Below are positions 1 through 8,694 of a stretch of DNA of 64,000 nt, in pieces. The DNA lies in assembly GCF_003626535.1 (NCBI RefSeq), contig NZ_RBAL01000001.1, positions 124,001 through 188,000 of the forward strand, written 5' to 3'. The notes under the pieces were generated by a model. It worked only from the letters and a program-made list of their open reading frames with translations. It was not told the DNA's origin and made no database searches. Source of the DNA: Streptomyces hoynatensis (GTDB lineage: Bacteria > Actinomycetota > Actinomycetes > Streptomycetales > Streptomycetaceae). Within the stretch, counting starts at the first letter, position 1. The number at the start of each line of letters is the position of its first letter. Position numbers and translations under genes: made by a program.

Positions 1-1189
1 GTTCACCGCCGCCTCCGCCGCCTCCGCCCTGGCCGGCTCCACCGAGATGCTGATCGCGGGCCGGGCGTTGCAGGGCGCGGGCGCCGCCCTGGTCTTCCCC
101 CTCAGCCTCACCCTGATCTCCGCCACCGTCCCCGCCGAGCGGCGCGGCGCCGCCTTCGGCGTCTGGGGAGCGATCAACGGCCTCGCCGTCGCCGGCGGCC
201 CCCTCATCGGCGGCATCATCGTCGAACACATCTCCTGGCAGTGGATCTTCTGGGTGAACGTGCCGCTCGGCCTGCTCCTGCTGCCCCTGATCCCGCTGCG
301 CCTCGCCGAGAGCCGCGTCCCCGGCGCCCGCCTCGACCCGCTGGGCGCGGTCCTCGCCGGCAGCGGCATGCTCGGCGTCCTGCTCGGCATCGTCCGGGGC
401 AACGACCACGGCTGGACCTCCGCGGGCGTGGTGGGGAGCTTCGTCGCCGGCGGAGCGCTGCTCGGGGCGTTCCTCGCCTGGCAGTTGCGGGCCAGGGCAC
501 CGATGGTGCCGCTGCGGCTGTTCCGCTCCCGGCAGTTCAGCGCCTCGATCGGCGCCGGCCTGCTGATGTCCGCCGGGATGTTCGGCTCCATCTTCCTGCT
601 GACCCAGTTCCTCCAGCTGATCCAGGGCTACTCGCCGCAGGAGGCGGGGCTGCGGATGCTGCCGTGGACGGCCATGCCCATGGTGGTGACGCCGCTGATG
701 GGCGCCCTCTCCGACCGGATCGGCGGGCGCTCGATCGCCGCCGTCGGCATGCTGCTGATGGCCTGCGGCCTCGGCTGGTTCGCGCTGCTCGCCGAGCCGG
801 ACGTCGGCTACCCGGAGCAGGTCCCGGCCTTCGTGCTGTGCGGCGTCGGCATGGCCATGTTCTTCGCGGCGACCGGCCCGCTGGTGATGGGCTCGGTCGG
901 CGAGCGGGAGCAGGGCATCGCCTCCGGCGTCAGCAACGCGATGCGCGAGCTGGGCGCCTCCCTCGGCGTGGCCGTCCTCGCGGCCGTCTTCGCGGCCAAC
1001 GGCGGCTACGAGAGCCCGGACGCCTTCACCGACGGTCTCGTCCCGGCCGTGTGGGGCGGCGCCTTCACCCTGCTGGTCGCCACCGTGGTCATGCTGATCG
1101 CCCCCCGCGCCCACCGCGCGCCCCGCGCCACCGGCCGTCCCGTCGCCGGGTCCGCCCCCGAGCCGGAGCGCGCCCCCGCCGCCCGGTGA
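1..1189 (+). CDS. MFS drug-exporter, DHA2-like (5' end missing)
   Basis: C-terminal part of a major facilitator superfamily proton-driven exporter in the cytoplasmic membrane. The reading frame is open from base 2, so the start lies upstream of the window. About 395 residues are visible. The early motif GRALQGAGAALVFPLSL and the antiporter motif C region GGPLIGGIIVEHISWQW are typical of the 14-helix DHA2 (EmrB/QacA) branch. Many hydrophobic helices follow, ending in a Pro/Ala/Arg-rich cytoplasmic tail. Roughly the first 100 residues are missing compared with a normal family member. Substrate cannot be told from sequence; multidrug or antibiotic export is usual. A strong terminator follows the stop. 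Confidence 0.85.
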   Translation, partial: FTAASAASALAGSTEMLIAGRALQGAGAALVFPLSLTLISATVPAERRGAAFGVWGAINGLAVAGGPLIGGIIVEHISWQWIFWVNVPLGLLLLPLIPLRLAESRVPGARLDPLGAVLAGSGMLGVLLGIVRGNDHGWTSAGVVGSFVAGGALLGAFLAWQLRARAPMVPLRLFRSRQFSASIGAGLLMSAGMFGSIFLLTQFLQLIQGYSPQEAGLRMLPWTAMPMVVTPLMGALSDRIGGRSIAAVGMLLMACGLGWFALLAEPDVGYPEQVPAFVLCGVGMAMFFAATGPLVMGSVGEREQGIASGVSNAMRELGASLGVAVLAAVFAANGGYESPDAFTDGLVPAVWGGAFTLLVATVVMLIAPRAHRAPRATGRPVAGSAPEPERAPAAR

Positions 1190-1224
1190 GACCCGGGACC
1201 GCACCACGGCCCACCGCCGCGGCC

Positions 1225-1271
1225 CCGCCGCCCCCGCCCCGCCGCCACCGGCCGGGCGGGGGCGGCGGTTT
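1225..1271 (+). terminator. Terminator after MFS gene
   Basis: A 15-bp GC stem (1225-1239 with 1254-1268) is followed by TTT, about 35 bases after the MFS stop codon. It separates the exporter from murB. Confidence 0.65.
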
Positions 1272-1297
1272 CGCGCCCGGGACTTCGGCGGGCGAGG

Positions 1298-1319
1298 CAC
1301 CTCCTCACGTGAGGAGGTG
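1298..1319. promoter_or_regulatory. 22-bp perfect palindrome upstream of murB
   Basis: Eleven bases, CACCTCCTCAC, are followed directly by their exact reverse complement, with no loop. This suits a dimeric DNA-binding protein better than an RNA hairpin. It lies 27 bases after the MFS terminator and about 60 bases before the likely murB -10 box. The cognate regulator is not identifiable here. Confidence 0.6.
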
Positions 1320-1378
1320 GTCGGCTTCGCGTCCCGGGCGACGGCCTCGCCCGGCGGGACGGGCGTGAGGGCCGGTCG

Positions 1379-1384
1379 TATTCT
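1379..1384 (+). promoter_or_regulatory. Possible -10 box of murB
   Basis: TATTCT stands out in GC-rich DNA and ends six bases before the GTG start of murB. Transcription would begin about at the start codon, giving a leaderless mRNA. No convincing -35 hexamer and no spaced Shine-Dalgarno sequence is seen. Confidence 0.4.
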
Positions 1385-1390
1385 GGCGGG

Positions 1391-2446
1391 GTGCAGGAGA
1401 TCCGTGATGCCGTGCTGGGACCGTTGACCACGCTGCGGGTCGGCGGGCCCGCGCGGCGGCTGCTCGTCGCGGAGAGCGACGAGGAGGTGATCGCCGCCGT
1501 CCGCGAGGCCGACGCGGCGGGCACCCCGCTGCTGCTGATCGGCGGCGGCAGCAACCTGCTGATCGCCGACTCCGGCTTCGAGGGCACCGCCCTGCGCGTC
1601 GCGACCACCGGCGTCCGCCTCGACGGCACCCGCCTGGAGCTCGCCGCGGGGGAGAACTGGTCGGCCGCCGTCGCCGCGACCGTCGAGGCCGGGCTCGCCG
1701 GGATCGAGTGCCTCGCCGGCATCCCGGGCTCGGCCGGCGCCACCCCGATCCAGAACGTCGGCGCCTACGGCCAGGAGGTCTCCTCCCACGTCACCGAGGT
1801 CGTCGCCTACGACCGCGCGGAGCGCGCCACCGTCACCCTCCCGGCCGCCGCCTGTGGATTCGGCTACCGGCACAGCAGGTTCAAGGCGGACCCCACCCGC
1901 TACGTGGTGCTGCGCGTCCGCTTCGACCTGGAGGACGCCGGCGGCCTCTCCGCCCCGTTGCGCTACGCCGAGACGGCCCGCCTGCTCGGCGTCCAGCCGG
2001 GCGCGAGGGTGCCGCTCGCCGACGCGCGGGATGCGGTGCTGAAGCTGCGCACCGGCAAGGGCATGGTCCTCGACCCCGAGGACCACGACACCTGGTCGGC
2101 CGGCTCGTTCTTCACCAACCCCGTGCTCGACGCCGCCGCCCACGCCGCCTTCCTCGCCCGCGCCGCCGAGCGCCTCGGCCCCGGCACCACCCCGCCCGCC
2201 TACCCCGCGGGCGAGGGCCGCACCAAGACCTCCGCGGCCTGGCTGATCGAGCACGCCGGCTTCCCCAAGGGCTACGGCACGGGCCAGGCCCGCATCTCGG
2301 GCAAACACACCCTCGCCCTCACCAACCGCGGAAGCGCCGACGCCGCCGACCTCCTCGCGCTCGCCAGGGAGATCCGCGAGGGCGTGCGGGCGGCCTTCGG
2401 CGTCACCCTGGTGAACGAGCCGGTCCTGGTGGGCCTCAGCCTGTAG
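1391..2446 (+). CDS. murB: UDP-N-acetylenolpyruvoylglucosamine reductase MurB
   Basis: Cytoplasmic FAD flavoenzyme that reduces UDP-GlcNAc-enolpyruvate to UDP-MurNAc with NADPH, the second committed step of peptidoglycan precursor synthesis. The 351-residue protein has the N-terminal FAD-binding domain (TTLRVGGPA near residue 13; LLIGGGSNLLI) and the middle signature GSAGATPIQNVGAYGQEV. The catalytic-serine region is GSFFTNPV and the C-terminal glutamate lies in NEPVLVGLSL. Its length fits the actinobacterial enzymes. The GTG start has no spaced Shine-Dalgarno sequence but a -10-like TATTCT just upstream, so the message may be leaderless. It converges with the XRE regulator downstream. Confidence 0.97.
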   Translation: MQEIRDAVLGPLTTLRVGGPARRLLVAESDEEVIAAVREADAAGTPLLLIGGGSNLLIADSGFEGTALRVATTGVRLDGTRLELAAGENWSAAVAATVEAGLAGIECLAGIPGSAGATPIQNVGAYGQEVSSHVTEVVAYDRAERATVTLPAAACGFGYRHSRFKADPTRYVVLRVRFDLEDAGGLSAPLRYAETARLLGVQPGARVPLADARDAVLKLRTGKGMVLDPEDHDTWSAGSFFTNPVLDAAAHAAFLARAAERLGPGTTPPAYPAGEGRTKTSAAWLIEHAGFPKGYGTGQARISGKHTLALTNRGSADAADLLALAREIREGVRAAFGVTLVNEPVLVGLSL

Positions 2447-2567
2447 GGCCCCGAGCCCCCGGCGGCGCGGCCCGGAGGCGCGGCGCGGCCCGGGTGGCGC
2501 GGCAAGGCGGCCCGCGGCGGGCCCCCTGCCGCGGGGCCGGGGCGGCGCGACGTCGCGGGGCGGCCGG

Positions 2568-3500
2568 CTAGCCCGCGAGCGACTGGGTGCCCAGCACGAT
2601 CAGCAGCGCCAGGCGCTCGGCGTCCTCGGTGCCCGGCTCGGCCGTGTAGACCATGATCCGCAGGTCGCTGCCCGCGACGGTGAGCACGTCGCAGTCCAGC
2701 CTCACCGGGCCGACCTGCGGATGGTCGATCGTCTTGCGCGCGGCCTCGTGGCGGCCGACCGCCCCCGAGTCCCACAGCCGGGCGAACCGCTCGCTGCGCG
2801 CCCGCAGCCCGGACACCAGGCCCGCAAGCCGCGGGTCCCCCGGATAGCGGCCCGTCGCCTCGCGCAGGTCCGAGACGAGCGCGGCCTCCAGCGCGCGCCG
2901 CTCCTCCGCGGTGAGCCGCGCCCGGCCGGCCGGGCCGAGGAAGGTGCGCCACACCCCGTTGCGTTCGTGACCGCGCTGGGCCGAGGGGTCGCCCATGAGG
3001 GCGGCGTACGGCGGGTTGGCCACCAGCAGGTTCCAGGCCGCGTCGTGGACCGCGACGGGCGTTCCGCTCATCCGGTCGAGCAGCCGCTGCACGCTCGGCG
3101 TCAGGTACCCGGGCACCGTGTCCGGGCCGGGCGTGGCGAGTCCCGCCAGCCGGAACAGGTGGGCCCGCTCCCCGGAGTCCAGCCGGAGGGCCCGGGCCAG
3201 GGCCTCCACGACCTGCGCCGAGGGGTGGGAGGCGCGGCCCTGTTCGAGGCGGGTGAGGTAGTCGGCGGAGATCCCGGCGAGCAGGGCCAGCTCCTCCCGG
3301 CGCAGGCCGGGGGCCCGCCGCTGCCCCCCGGCGGGCAGCCCCGCGTCCTCGGGCCGCACCCGATCGCGCCGGCGCCGCACCGCGGCCCCGAAGTCCCGGA
3401 AGTCCCCGGCCGCACCGGGGTGCCGCCCGAGGCCCGCGGACGCCTCCCGGCGCCCGGAGTCCGCCGTGTCCGCGCGGTCCCCGCGCTCCGCCCTCGCCAT
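2568..3500 (-). CDS. XRE-family regulator with MmyB-like sensor domain
   Basis: A 310-residue transcription factor. A Cro/C1-type helix-turn-helix lies at about residues 38-100 (LRREELALLAGISADYLTRL). It is followed by the MmyB-like ligand-binding domain common in Streptomyces regulators, with VHDAAWNLLVANPPYAALMG and an IDHPQVGPVRLD segment near the C-terminus. I chose the ATG at 3500 because upstream in-frame sequence is not conserved-looking and runs into the divergent SDR gene. These regulators usually repress a divergent oxidoreductase gene, here the SDR 102 bases away; an operator-like palindrome lies between them. The effector is unknown. A paralogue is at 51.7-52.5 kb. Confidence 0.85.
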   Translation of the reverse strand: MARAERGDRADTADSGRREASAGLGRHPGAAGDFRDFGAAVRRRRDRVRPEDAGLPAGGQRRAPGLRREELALLAGISADYLTRLEQGRASHPSAQVVEALARALRLDSGERAHLFRLAGLATPGPDTVPGYLTPSVQRLLDRMSGTPVAVHDAAWNLLVANPPYAALMGDPSAQRGHERNGVWRTFLGPAGRARLTAEERRALEAALVSDLREATGRYPGDPRLAGLVSGLRARSERFARLWDSGAVGRHEAARKTIDHPQVGPVRLDCDVLTVAGSDLRIMVYTAEPGTEDAERLALLIVLGTQSLAG

Positions 3501-3533
3501 GCCTCCCAGTGTCCCCCCGCCGCCGCCCGCCTG

Positions 3534-3554
3534 CCTGGTACCCGTGGTCCCAGG
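3534..3554. promoter_or_regulatory. Candidate operator between XRE and SDR genes
   Basis: CCTGGTACC-CGT-GGTCCCAGG is a 21-bp inverted repeat with one mismatched pair, central in the 102-bp divergent intergenic region. Its place suits binding by the adjacent XRE regulator; this is inference. Confidence 0.45.
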
Positions 3555-3602
3555 AAGACCGGACGCCTGGCTGTCCGCCCCGCGGCGCCGGAGTCTTGAA
3601 GC

Positions 3603-4310
3603 ATGACAACGACACTGATCACCGGAGCGAACAAGGGACTCGGCTTCGAGACGGCCCGCCGCCTCCTCGCCGCGGGCCACACCGTCTACCTCGGCAGCCG
3701 GGACCCGGAGCGCGGCCGCGTGGCCGCCGGCCGGCTCGGCGCGCGGGCCCTCACGATCGACGTCACCGACGACGCCTCCGTCGCCGCCGCGGCCCGCACC
3801 GTCGAGGCGGAAGGCGGCCTCGACGTGCTGGTCAACAACGCGGGCATCGAGGGGCGCAGGCCCGACGGCAGCGTCGTCTCCGCCGCCGACACCACCGCGG
3901 AGGAGATGCGGACCCTCTTCGAGACGAACGTCTTCGGCCTGGTCCGCGTCACCCACGCGTTCCTGCCGCTGCTGCTGCGCTCCGCCGCCCCCGTGGTGGT
4001 CAACGTCAGCAGCGGCCTGGCCTCGCTGACCGGGATGACACGCGAGGACTCGCCAGGCCACGCCTACCCCGGGGTGGCCTACCCGGCCTCCAAGGCCGCG
4101 GTCAACATGGTCACCGTCCAGTACGCCAAGGCGTTCCCCACCCTCCGGATCAACGCGGTCGAGCCCGGCTACACCGCGACCGACCTCAACATGAACACCG
4201 GCACGCAGACCGTCGAGGAGGGCGCCGAGATCATCGTCCGCATGGCGCAGACCGGCCCCGGCGGCCCGACCGGCGGCTACTTCGACGTCGCAGGACGCCT
4301 CCCCTGGTGA
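3603..4310 (+). CDS. Short-chain dehydrogenase/reductase
   Basis: A 235-residue NAD(P)-dependent oxidoreductase with a Rossmann fold. The cofactor loop TGANKGLGFETAR is at residues 6-18 and the NNAG motif near residue 80. The active-site pair is in AYPASKAAVNM (Tyr and Lys in YxxSK), with the catalytic Ser in VNVSSGLASLTG upstream. The adenine-ribose pocket residues following SRD suggest NADP preference, which is inference. It is divergent from the XRE regulator, an arrangement seen repeatedly in actinomycetes where the regulator controls the reductase. The substrate is unknown. Confidence 0.9.
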   Translation: MTTTLITGANKGLGFETARRLLAAGHTVYLGSRDPERGRVAAGRLGARALTIDVTDDASVAAAARTVEAEGGLDVLVNNAGIEGRRPDGSVVSAADTTAEEMRTLFETNVFGLVRVTHAFLPLLLRSAAPVVVNVSSGLASLTGMTREDSPGHAYPGVAYPASKAAVNMVTVQYAKAFPTLRINAVEPGYTATDLNMNTGTQTVEEGAEIIVRMAQTGPGGPTGGYFDVAGRLPW

Positions 4311-4323
4311 GCCAGGACCGCAC

Positions 4324-4383
4324 GGCCCGCGGCGGCGCCCCGCACCCCCGGGCCGCAGGCCCGGGCCGCCGCGGCGCGCGGGC
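4324..4383. terminator. Bidirectional terminator between SDR and adenosine deaminase
   Basis: A hairpin with an inner 8-bp stem (4347-4354 with 4358-4365, loop GCA) sits inside longer complementary GC arms from about 4324 and 4383. It lies between two convergent genes only 76 bases apart, so it can serve both. Confidence 0.55.
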
Positions 4384-4386
4384 CGC

Positions 4387-5409
4387 TCACAGCGCGAGCC
4401 ACTCGTCGATGCCGACGAGCAGCTTCTCGCGCACGTCCTCGGGGGCCGCCGCCGCCCGCACCGACTGCCGCGCCAATTCGGCGAGTTCGGCGTCCGTGAA
4501 GCCGTGGTGCTCCCGGGCGATCTCGTACTGGGCGGCCAGCCGCGCCCCGAAGAGCAGCGGATCGTCCGCGCCGAGCGCCATCGGCACCCCGGCCCGCCAC
4601 AGCGTCCGCAACGGCACGTCCGCCAGCCGCTCGTACACGCCGAGGGCCACGTTGGAGGCCGGGCAGACCTCGCAGGTCACCCGCGCCTCCGCGAGCCGTT
4701 CGAGCAGCCGCGGGTCCTCCGCAGCCCGCACGCCGTGCCCGATCCGGCCGGCCCGCAGATCGTCGAGGCAGTCCCGCACGCTGGCCGGCCCCGACAACTC
4801 GCCGCCGTGCGGGGCGGACAGCAGCCCACCCTCCCGCGCGATGGCGAAGGCCCGGTCGAAGTCCCGTGCCATGCCCCGGCGTTCGTCGTTGGAAAGGCCG
4901 AAACCCACGACCCCGCGGTCCCGGTAGCGGACCGCGAGACGGGCCAGCGTGCGCGCGTCCAGCGGGTGCTTCATCCGGTTCGCCGCGACCAGCACCCGCA
5001 TCCCGAGGCCGGTCTCCCTGGCGGTGGTCTCCACCGCGTCGAGGATGATTTCGAGCGCCGGGATCAGCCCGCCGAGACGCGGCGCGTACGAGGTGGGGTC
5101 GACCTGGATCTCCAGCCAGCGCGAGCCGTCCTTGAGGTCCTCCTCGGCCGCCTCCCGGACCAGCCGCTGGATGTCCTCCGGCTCCCGCAGGCAGTTCCGC
5201 GCCGCGTCGTAGAGCCGCTGGAAGCGGAACCAGCCGCGTTCGTCCGTGGCGCGCAGCCGCGGCGGACGGCCCGTGTTCCCGAGCGCCTCCGGCAGGTGCA
5301 CCCCGTACTTGTCGGCCAGCTCAAGCAGCGTCGTGGGCCGCATCGACCCGGTGAAGTGCAGGTGCAGGTGCGCCTTCGGCAGGAGCCGGATGTCACGAAC
5401 GCTGGTCAT
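4387..5409 (-). CDS. add: Adenosine deaminase
   Basis: A zinc hydrolase (340 aa) of the amidohydrolase superfamily that converts adenosine and deoxyadenosine to inosine forms in purine salvage. Metal ligands HLH in KAHLHLHFTGSM lie near the N-terminus. The catalytic HGGE motif follows as APHGGELSGP, then the GRIGHGVRA histidine and the ALGADDPLLFG aspartates. The FTGS variant in place of the common LDGS is usual in the Streptomyces form. ATG start at 5409. It is downstream of and co-directional with the aminotransferase, 261 bases away, so it probably has its own promoter. Confidence 0.95.
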   Translation of the reverse strand: MTSVRDIRLLPKAHLHLHFTGSMRPTTLLELADKYGVHLPEALGNTGRPPRLRATDERGWFRFQRLYDAARNCLREPEDIQRLVREAAEEDLKDGSRWLEIQVDPTSYAPRLGGLIPALEIILDAVETTARETGLGMRVLVAANRMKHPLDARTLARLAVRYRDRGVVGFGLSNDERRGMARDFDRAFAIAREGGLLSAPHGGELSGPASVRDCLDDLRAGRIGHGVRAAEDPRLLERLAEARVTCEVCPASNVALGVYERLADVPLRTLWRAGVPMALGADDPLLFGARLAAQYEIAREHHGFTDAELAELARQSVRAAAAPEDVREKLLVGIDEWLAL

Positions 5410-5670
5410 ACGCTCTCCGTCGCCGCCCGGGCTCCGCCGCGGTCGCGGGGGCGGGCCGGGCCCTTTCGAGGTCGCCGCGCGACCCGGCGGGAACGCCGCG
5501 CGCGGGGGCGGGAGGGCACCGCCGTGGTGGATGCGTCCCGCCTATCCCCCCGATCTTGCCGTATCCCGGCGGCATCCGGGCACCACCATGCACCGAACGA
5601 GGCGCCGCCTGAACGCACAAGCGAGCCGCCGAAGACCCGGCGGCCCGCTCGCACGAAGGGAGCGCGAACG

Positions 5671-6921
5671 TCAGTCCGCCGCCTCCGCAAGCAGCTTCTG
5701 CAGCCGCGAGACGCCCTCCACCAGGTCGTCGTCGCCCAGCGCGTAGGACAGCCGCAGGTAGCCCGGGGTGCCGAACGCCTCGCCCGGCACCACCGCGACC
5801 TCGGCCTCCTCCAGCAGCAGCGCGGACAGCTCCAGGCTGGTGCGCGGGCGCCGCCCCCTGATGTCCTTGCCGAGCAGCCCCTTCACCGAGGGGTAGGCGT
5901 AGAACGCGCCCTCGGGCTCGGGGCAGGTCACGCCCTGGATCTCGTTGAGCATCCGCACGATCGTCCGCCGCCTGCGGTCGAAGGCCGTCCGCATCTCGGC
6001 CACCGCGGTCAGGTCCCCGGAGACGGCGGCGAGCGCCGCGGCCTGGGCCACGTTGTTGACGTTCGAGGTGGCGTGGGACTGGAGGTTGGCCGCCGCCTTG
6101 ATCACGTCCTTGGGGCCGAGCAGCCAGCCGACCCGCCAGCCGGTCATGGCGTACGTCTTGGCCACCCCGTTCACCACCAGGCACCGGTCGGCGATCTCCG
6201 GCACCACGGTCGGCAGCGAGGAGAACCGCGCCTCGCCGTAGACCAGGTGCTCGTAGATCTCGTCGGTGAGCACCCACAGCCCGTGCTCCGCCGCCCAGCG
6301 CCCGATCGCCGCCACCTGCTCGCGCGGGTAGACCGCGCCCGTCGGGTTGGAGGGCGAGACGAAGAGCAGCACCTTGGTGCGCTCGGTGCGCGCCGCCTCC
6401 AACTGCTCGACCGTGGTCAGGTACCCGGTCGTCTCGTCGGCGACCACCGCCACCGGGACGCCGCCGGCCAGGCGGATCGACTCCGGGTAGGTCGTCCAGT
6501 ACGGCGCCGGCACGATCACCTCGTCGCCCGGGTCGAGCAGCGCGGCGAAGGCCTCGTAGATCGCCTGCTTGCCGCCGTTGGTCACCAGCACCTGCGCGGG
6601 CTCCACGGCGAGGCCCGAGTCCCGCAGCGTCTTCGCGGCCAGCGCCTCCTTCAGCTCGGGCAGCCCCCCGGCCGGGGTGTACCGGTGGAAGCGCGGGTTG
6701 CGGCAGGCCTCCACGGCGGCGTCGACGATGTAGCCGGGAGTGGGGAAGTCGGGCTCGCCGGCCCCGAAGCCGATCACCGGGCGCCCGGCGGCCTTGAGGG
6801 CCTTCGCCTTGGCGTCGACCGCCAGCGTGGCGGACTCGGCGATCGCGCCGACCCGGGCCGAGACCCGGCTCGCCGGCGCGGCGGCTGCGGAAGCGGATGC
6901 GGGAGAGGATGCGGCACTCAT
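5671..6921 (-). CDS. PLP-dependent class I aminotransferase (aspartate aminotransferase)
   Basis: A cytoplasmic fold-type I transaminase of 416 residues that probably interconverts aspartate and 2-oxoglutarate with oxaloacetate and glutamate. After an Ala/Ser-rich start come [13 protein letters not shown] and the PLP-pocket segments [13 protein letters not shown] and [11 protein letters not shown]. The Schiff-base lysine is in [16 protein letters not shown], and a phosphate-binding Arg follows in GWRVGW. The ATG at 6921 is chosen because residues further upstream read as non-conserved Arg/Thr-rich sequence reaching into the tRNA region. Divergence from tRNA-Trp-secE-nusG is the usual Streptomyces neighbourhood, where this gene is annotated as aspC; prephenate aminotransferase activity is an alternative. 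Confidence 0.92.
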   Translation of the reverse strand: MSAASSPASASAAAAPASRVSARVGAIAESATLAVDAKAKALKAAGRPVIGFGAGEPDFPTPGYIVDAAVEACRNPRFHRYTPAGGLPELKEALAAKTLRDSGLAVEPAQVLVTNGGKQAIYEAFAALLDPGDEVIVPAPYWTTYPESIRLAGGVPVAVVADETTGYLTTVEQLEAARTERTKVLLFVSPSNPTGAVYPREQVAAIGRWAAEHGLWVLTDEIYEHLVYGEARFSSLPTVVPEIADRCLVVNGVAKTYAMTGWRVGWLLGPKDVIKAAANLQSHATSNVNNVAQAAALAAVSGDLTAVAEMRTAFDRRRRTIVRMLNEIQGVTCPEPEGAFYAYPSVKGLLGKDIRGRRPRTSLELSALLLEEAEVAVVPGEAFGTPGYLRLSYALGDDDLVEGVSRLQKLLAEAAD

Positions 6922-7122
6922 ACGGAAATGGTCGCAGACCGCGCCCCTGCCCGGCATCCGGGTTGTGAGCGGTGGCGCCGGGGCGCCCGAAAAGGCACCC
7001 ACATCCCGCGCGGCCCGGCGCGTGCTGTCCCACGAGAGGGCGCGCGGGACAGATAGGGGGGAGCGCGTGGGAAGGTGCGTGGGATGTGCGCCGGTGGGCG
7101 CGCGGGCAAGAGTCACGAGCCG

Positions 7123-7152
7123 TTCGACGGCAGCCGTTTCACCACGTACACT
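7123..7152 (+). promoter_or_regulatory. Promoter for tRNA-Trp-secE-nusG
   Basis: TTCGAC (7123-7128), an 18-base spacer and TACACT (7147-7152) resemble a housekeeping sigma-HrdB promoter. It lies about 60 bases before the tRNA. The rest of the 293-base gap between the aminotransferase and the tRNA shows nothing else recognised. Confidence 0.45.
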
Positions 7153-7214
7153 CCTGACCGGTGGCGGCACATGCGATACGTTGTCGGCTGTCGGCTGTCG
7201 GCACCATGCGTCAA

Positions 7215-7287
7215 AGGGTCGTAGCTCAATTGGTAGAGCACTGGTCTCCAAAACCAGCGGTTGGGGGTTCAAGTCCCTCCGGCCCTG
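7215..7287 (+). tRNA. tRNA-Trp (anticodon CCA)
   Basis: A complete cloverleaf of 73 bases. The acceptor stem is AGGGTCG with CGGCCCT, including one U-G pair. The D arm is GCTC..GAGC. The anticodon stem is CTGGT/ACCAG with loop CTCCAAA, giving CCA at 7248-7250. The T arm is GGGGGTTCAAGTCCCTC and the discriminator base is G. The 3' CCA is not encoded. Linkage to secE is the normal actinobacterial arrangement. Confidence 0.97.
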
Positions 7288-7359
7288 CTACACGATAGGT
7301 GAACAGCCGTCCGGGTGGCCGGGCGGCTTATGACCATGACCGGGATCAGGTGAGGACGA

Positions 7360-7635
7360 GTGGCTGGGATCACAGACTCCGTGGAGACGCCAGAGCCCCA
7401 GCCGCGGGGCGAGGGTCCGGGCCGCCGCGGCAGGCGTGCCAAGCGCGGACCGCTGGGTCGCCTCGCCCTGTTCTACCGGCAGGTGATCGCCGAGCTCCGC
7501 AAGGTCGTGTGGCCCTCACGGCGCCAGCTGTCGACCTATACCACTGCGGTGATCTTCTTCGTCCTCGTCGTCATCTGCATCCTGACCGTGCTTGACTGGG
7601 GGTTCAGCCGAGCCGTCGACTACGTCTTCGGCTGA
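7360..7635 (+). CDS. secE: Preprotein translocase subunit SecE
   Basis: A small (91 aa) essential subunit of the SecYEG channel that clamps SecY. The basic cytoplasmic N-terminus ends in the conserved amphipathic segment FYRQVIAELRKVVWPSRRQL. A single transmembrane helix follows (about residues 62-80), with a short outer tail. It starts with GTG, with AGGTGAGG just upstream. It sits between tRNA-Trp and nusG, its universal neighbour. SecY is encoded in this same window at 43.2 kb. Confidence 0.96.
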   Translation: MAGITDSVETPEPQPRGEGPGRRGRRAKRGPLGRLALFYRQVIAELRKVVWPSRRQLSTYTTAVIFFVLVVICILTVLDWGFSRAVDYVFG

Positions 7636-7688
7636 TGTTCCGGCTGAAGGTCAACCCCGTTTCGTGACATCAGGAAGTAGCAGCCACC

Positions 7689-8507
7689 GTGTCTGACCCG
7701 AACCGCACCGACGCCGCGCCCGAAGAGGTCGAAGACGAGGGCGCCGAGCGCGACCTCGCCGAGGCGGCGGACGCCGTCGACCCGGACGAAGCTGCCGACG
7801 CGGCACCGGCCGAGGAGGCCGGGGACGCCGCGGCGGGCGAGGAGGCCGGAGCCGAGGGCGAGGAGGCCGAGGAGCCCGCGGAGGCCGAGCCCGTCGACCC
7901 GGTGGCCGCGCTCCGCGAGGAGCTGCGCTCCCTGCCGGGCGAGTGGTACGTCGTGCACACCTACGCGGGCTACGAGAACCGCGTGAAGACCAACCTGGAG
8001 CAGCGCGCCGTCTCGCTGAACGTCGAGGACTACATCTTCCAGGTCGAGGTGCCCCAGGAGGAGGTCGTCCAGATCAAGAACGGCGACCGCCGCACCATCA
8101 AGCAGAACAAGCTCCCCAGCTACGTGCTGGTGCGCATGGACCTGACGAACGAGTCCTGGGGCGTGGTGCGCAACACCCCGGGCGTCACCGGCTTCGTCGG
8201 CAACGCCTACGACCCCTACCCGCTGACCCTCGACGAGATCGTCAAGATGCTGGCCCCCGAGGCCGAGCAGAAGGCCGCCGCCGAGGCGGCCGAGGGCGGC
8301 GTGGCCGGCGGCGGGCGCAAGGTCGAGGTCCAGGTGCTCGACTTCGAGGTCGGCGACTCGGTCACCGTCACCGACGGGCCCTTCGCCACCCTCCAGGCGA
8401 CGATCAACGAGATCAACCCCGACTCCAAGAAGGTCAAGGGCCTGGTCGAGATCTTCGGCCGGGAGACCCCGGTGGAGCTCAGCTTCGACCAGATCCAGAA
8501 GAACTAG
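7689..8507 (+). CDS. nusG: Transcription termination/antitermination factor NusG
   Basis: A universal factor (Spt5 homologue) that binds the RNA polymerase clamp and links it to S10, Rho or the ribosome. The 272-residue protein has an acidic Glu/Ala/Asp-rich extension over about residues 1-78, as in other Streptomyces. The NGN domain follows ([20 protein letters not shown] and [20 protein letters not shown]). The C-terminal KOW domain reads [23 protein letters not shown] start. It follows secE by 53 bases and precedes the L11 operon by a promoter-containing gap. Confidence 0.97.
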   Translation: MSDPNRTDAAPEEVEDEGAERDLAEAADAVDPDEAADAAPAEEAGDAAAGEEAGAEGEEAEEPAEAEPVDPVAALREELRSLPGEWYVVHTYAGYENRVKTNLEQRAVSLNVEDYIFQVEVPQEEVVQIKNGDRRTIKQNKLPSYVLVRMDLTNESWGVVRNTPGVTGFVGNAYDPYPLTLDEIVKMLAPEAEQKAAAEAAEGGVAGGGRKVEVQVLDFEVGDSVTVTDGPFATLQATINEINPDSKKVKGLVEIFGRETPVELSFDQIQKN

Positions 8508-8586
8508 CCAGGCGTGGACGTTCGCGGGCCCGTTCCCGGCCTCCCCGGCCGGGGCGGGCCCGTTCCGCGTCCCGCGCGGCCCGGAT

Positions 8587-8615
8587 TTGGGCCCCGGGGC
8601 GCCAGCCGCTACCGT
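8587..8615 (+). promoter_or_regulatory. Probable rplK promoter
   Basis: TTGGGC (8587-8592), a 17-base spacer and TACCGT (8610-8615) fit the housekeeping consensus. They lie about 80 bases before rplK, leaving room for a short leader. Confidence 0.4.
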
Positions 8616-8694
8616 TGACCGGTCTGCCTCCGCGCGGCGAAGGCGCGCCCCGGCCCCGGCAGACACCCACAACGCACAGGACCCGGAGTACCGC

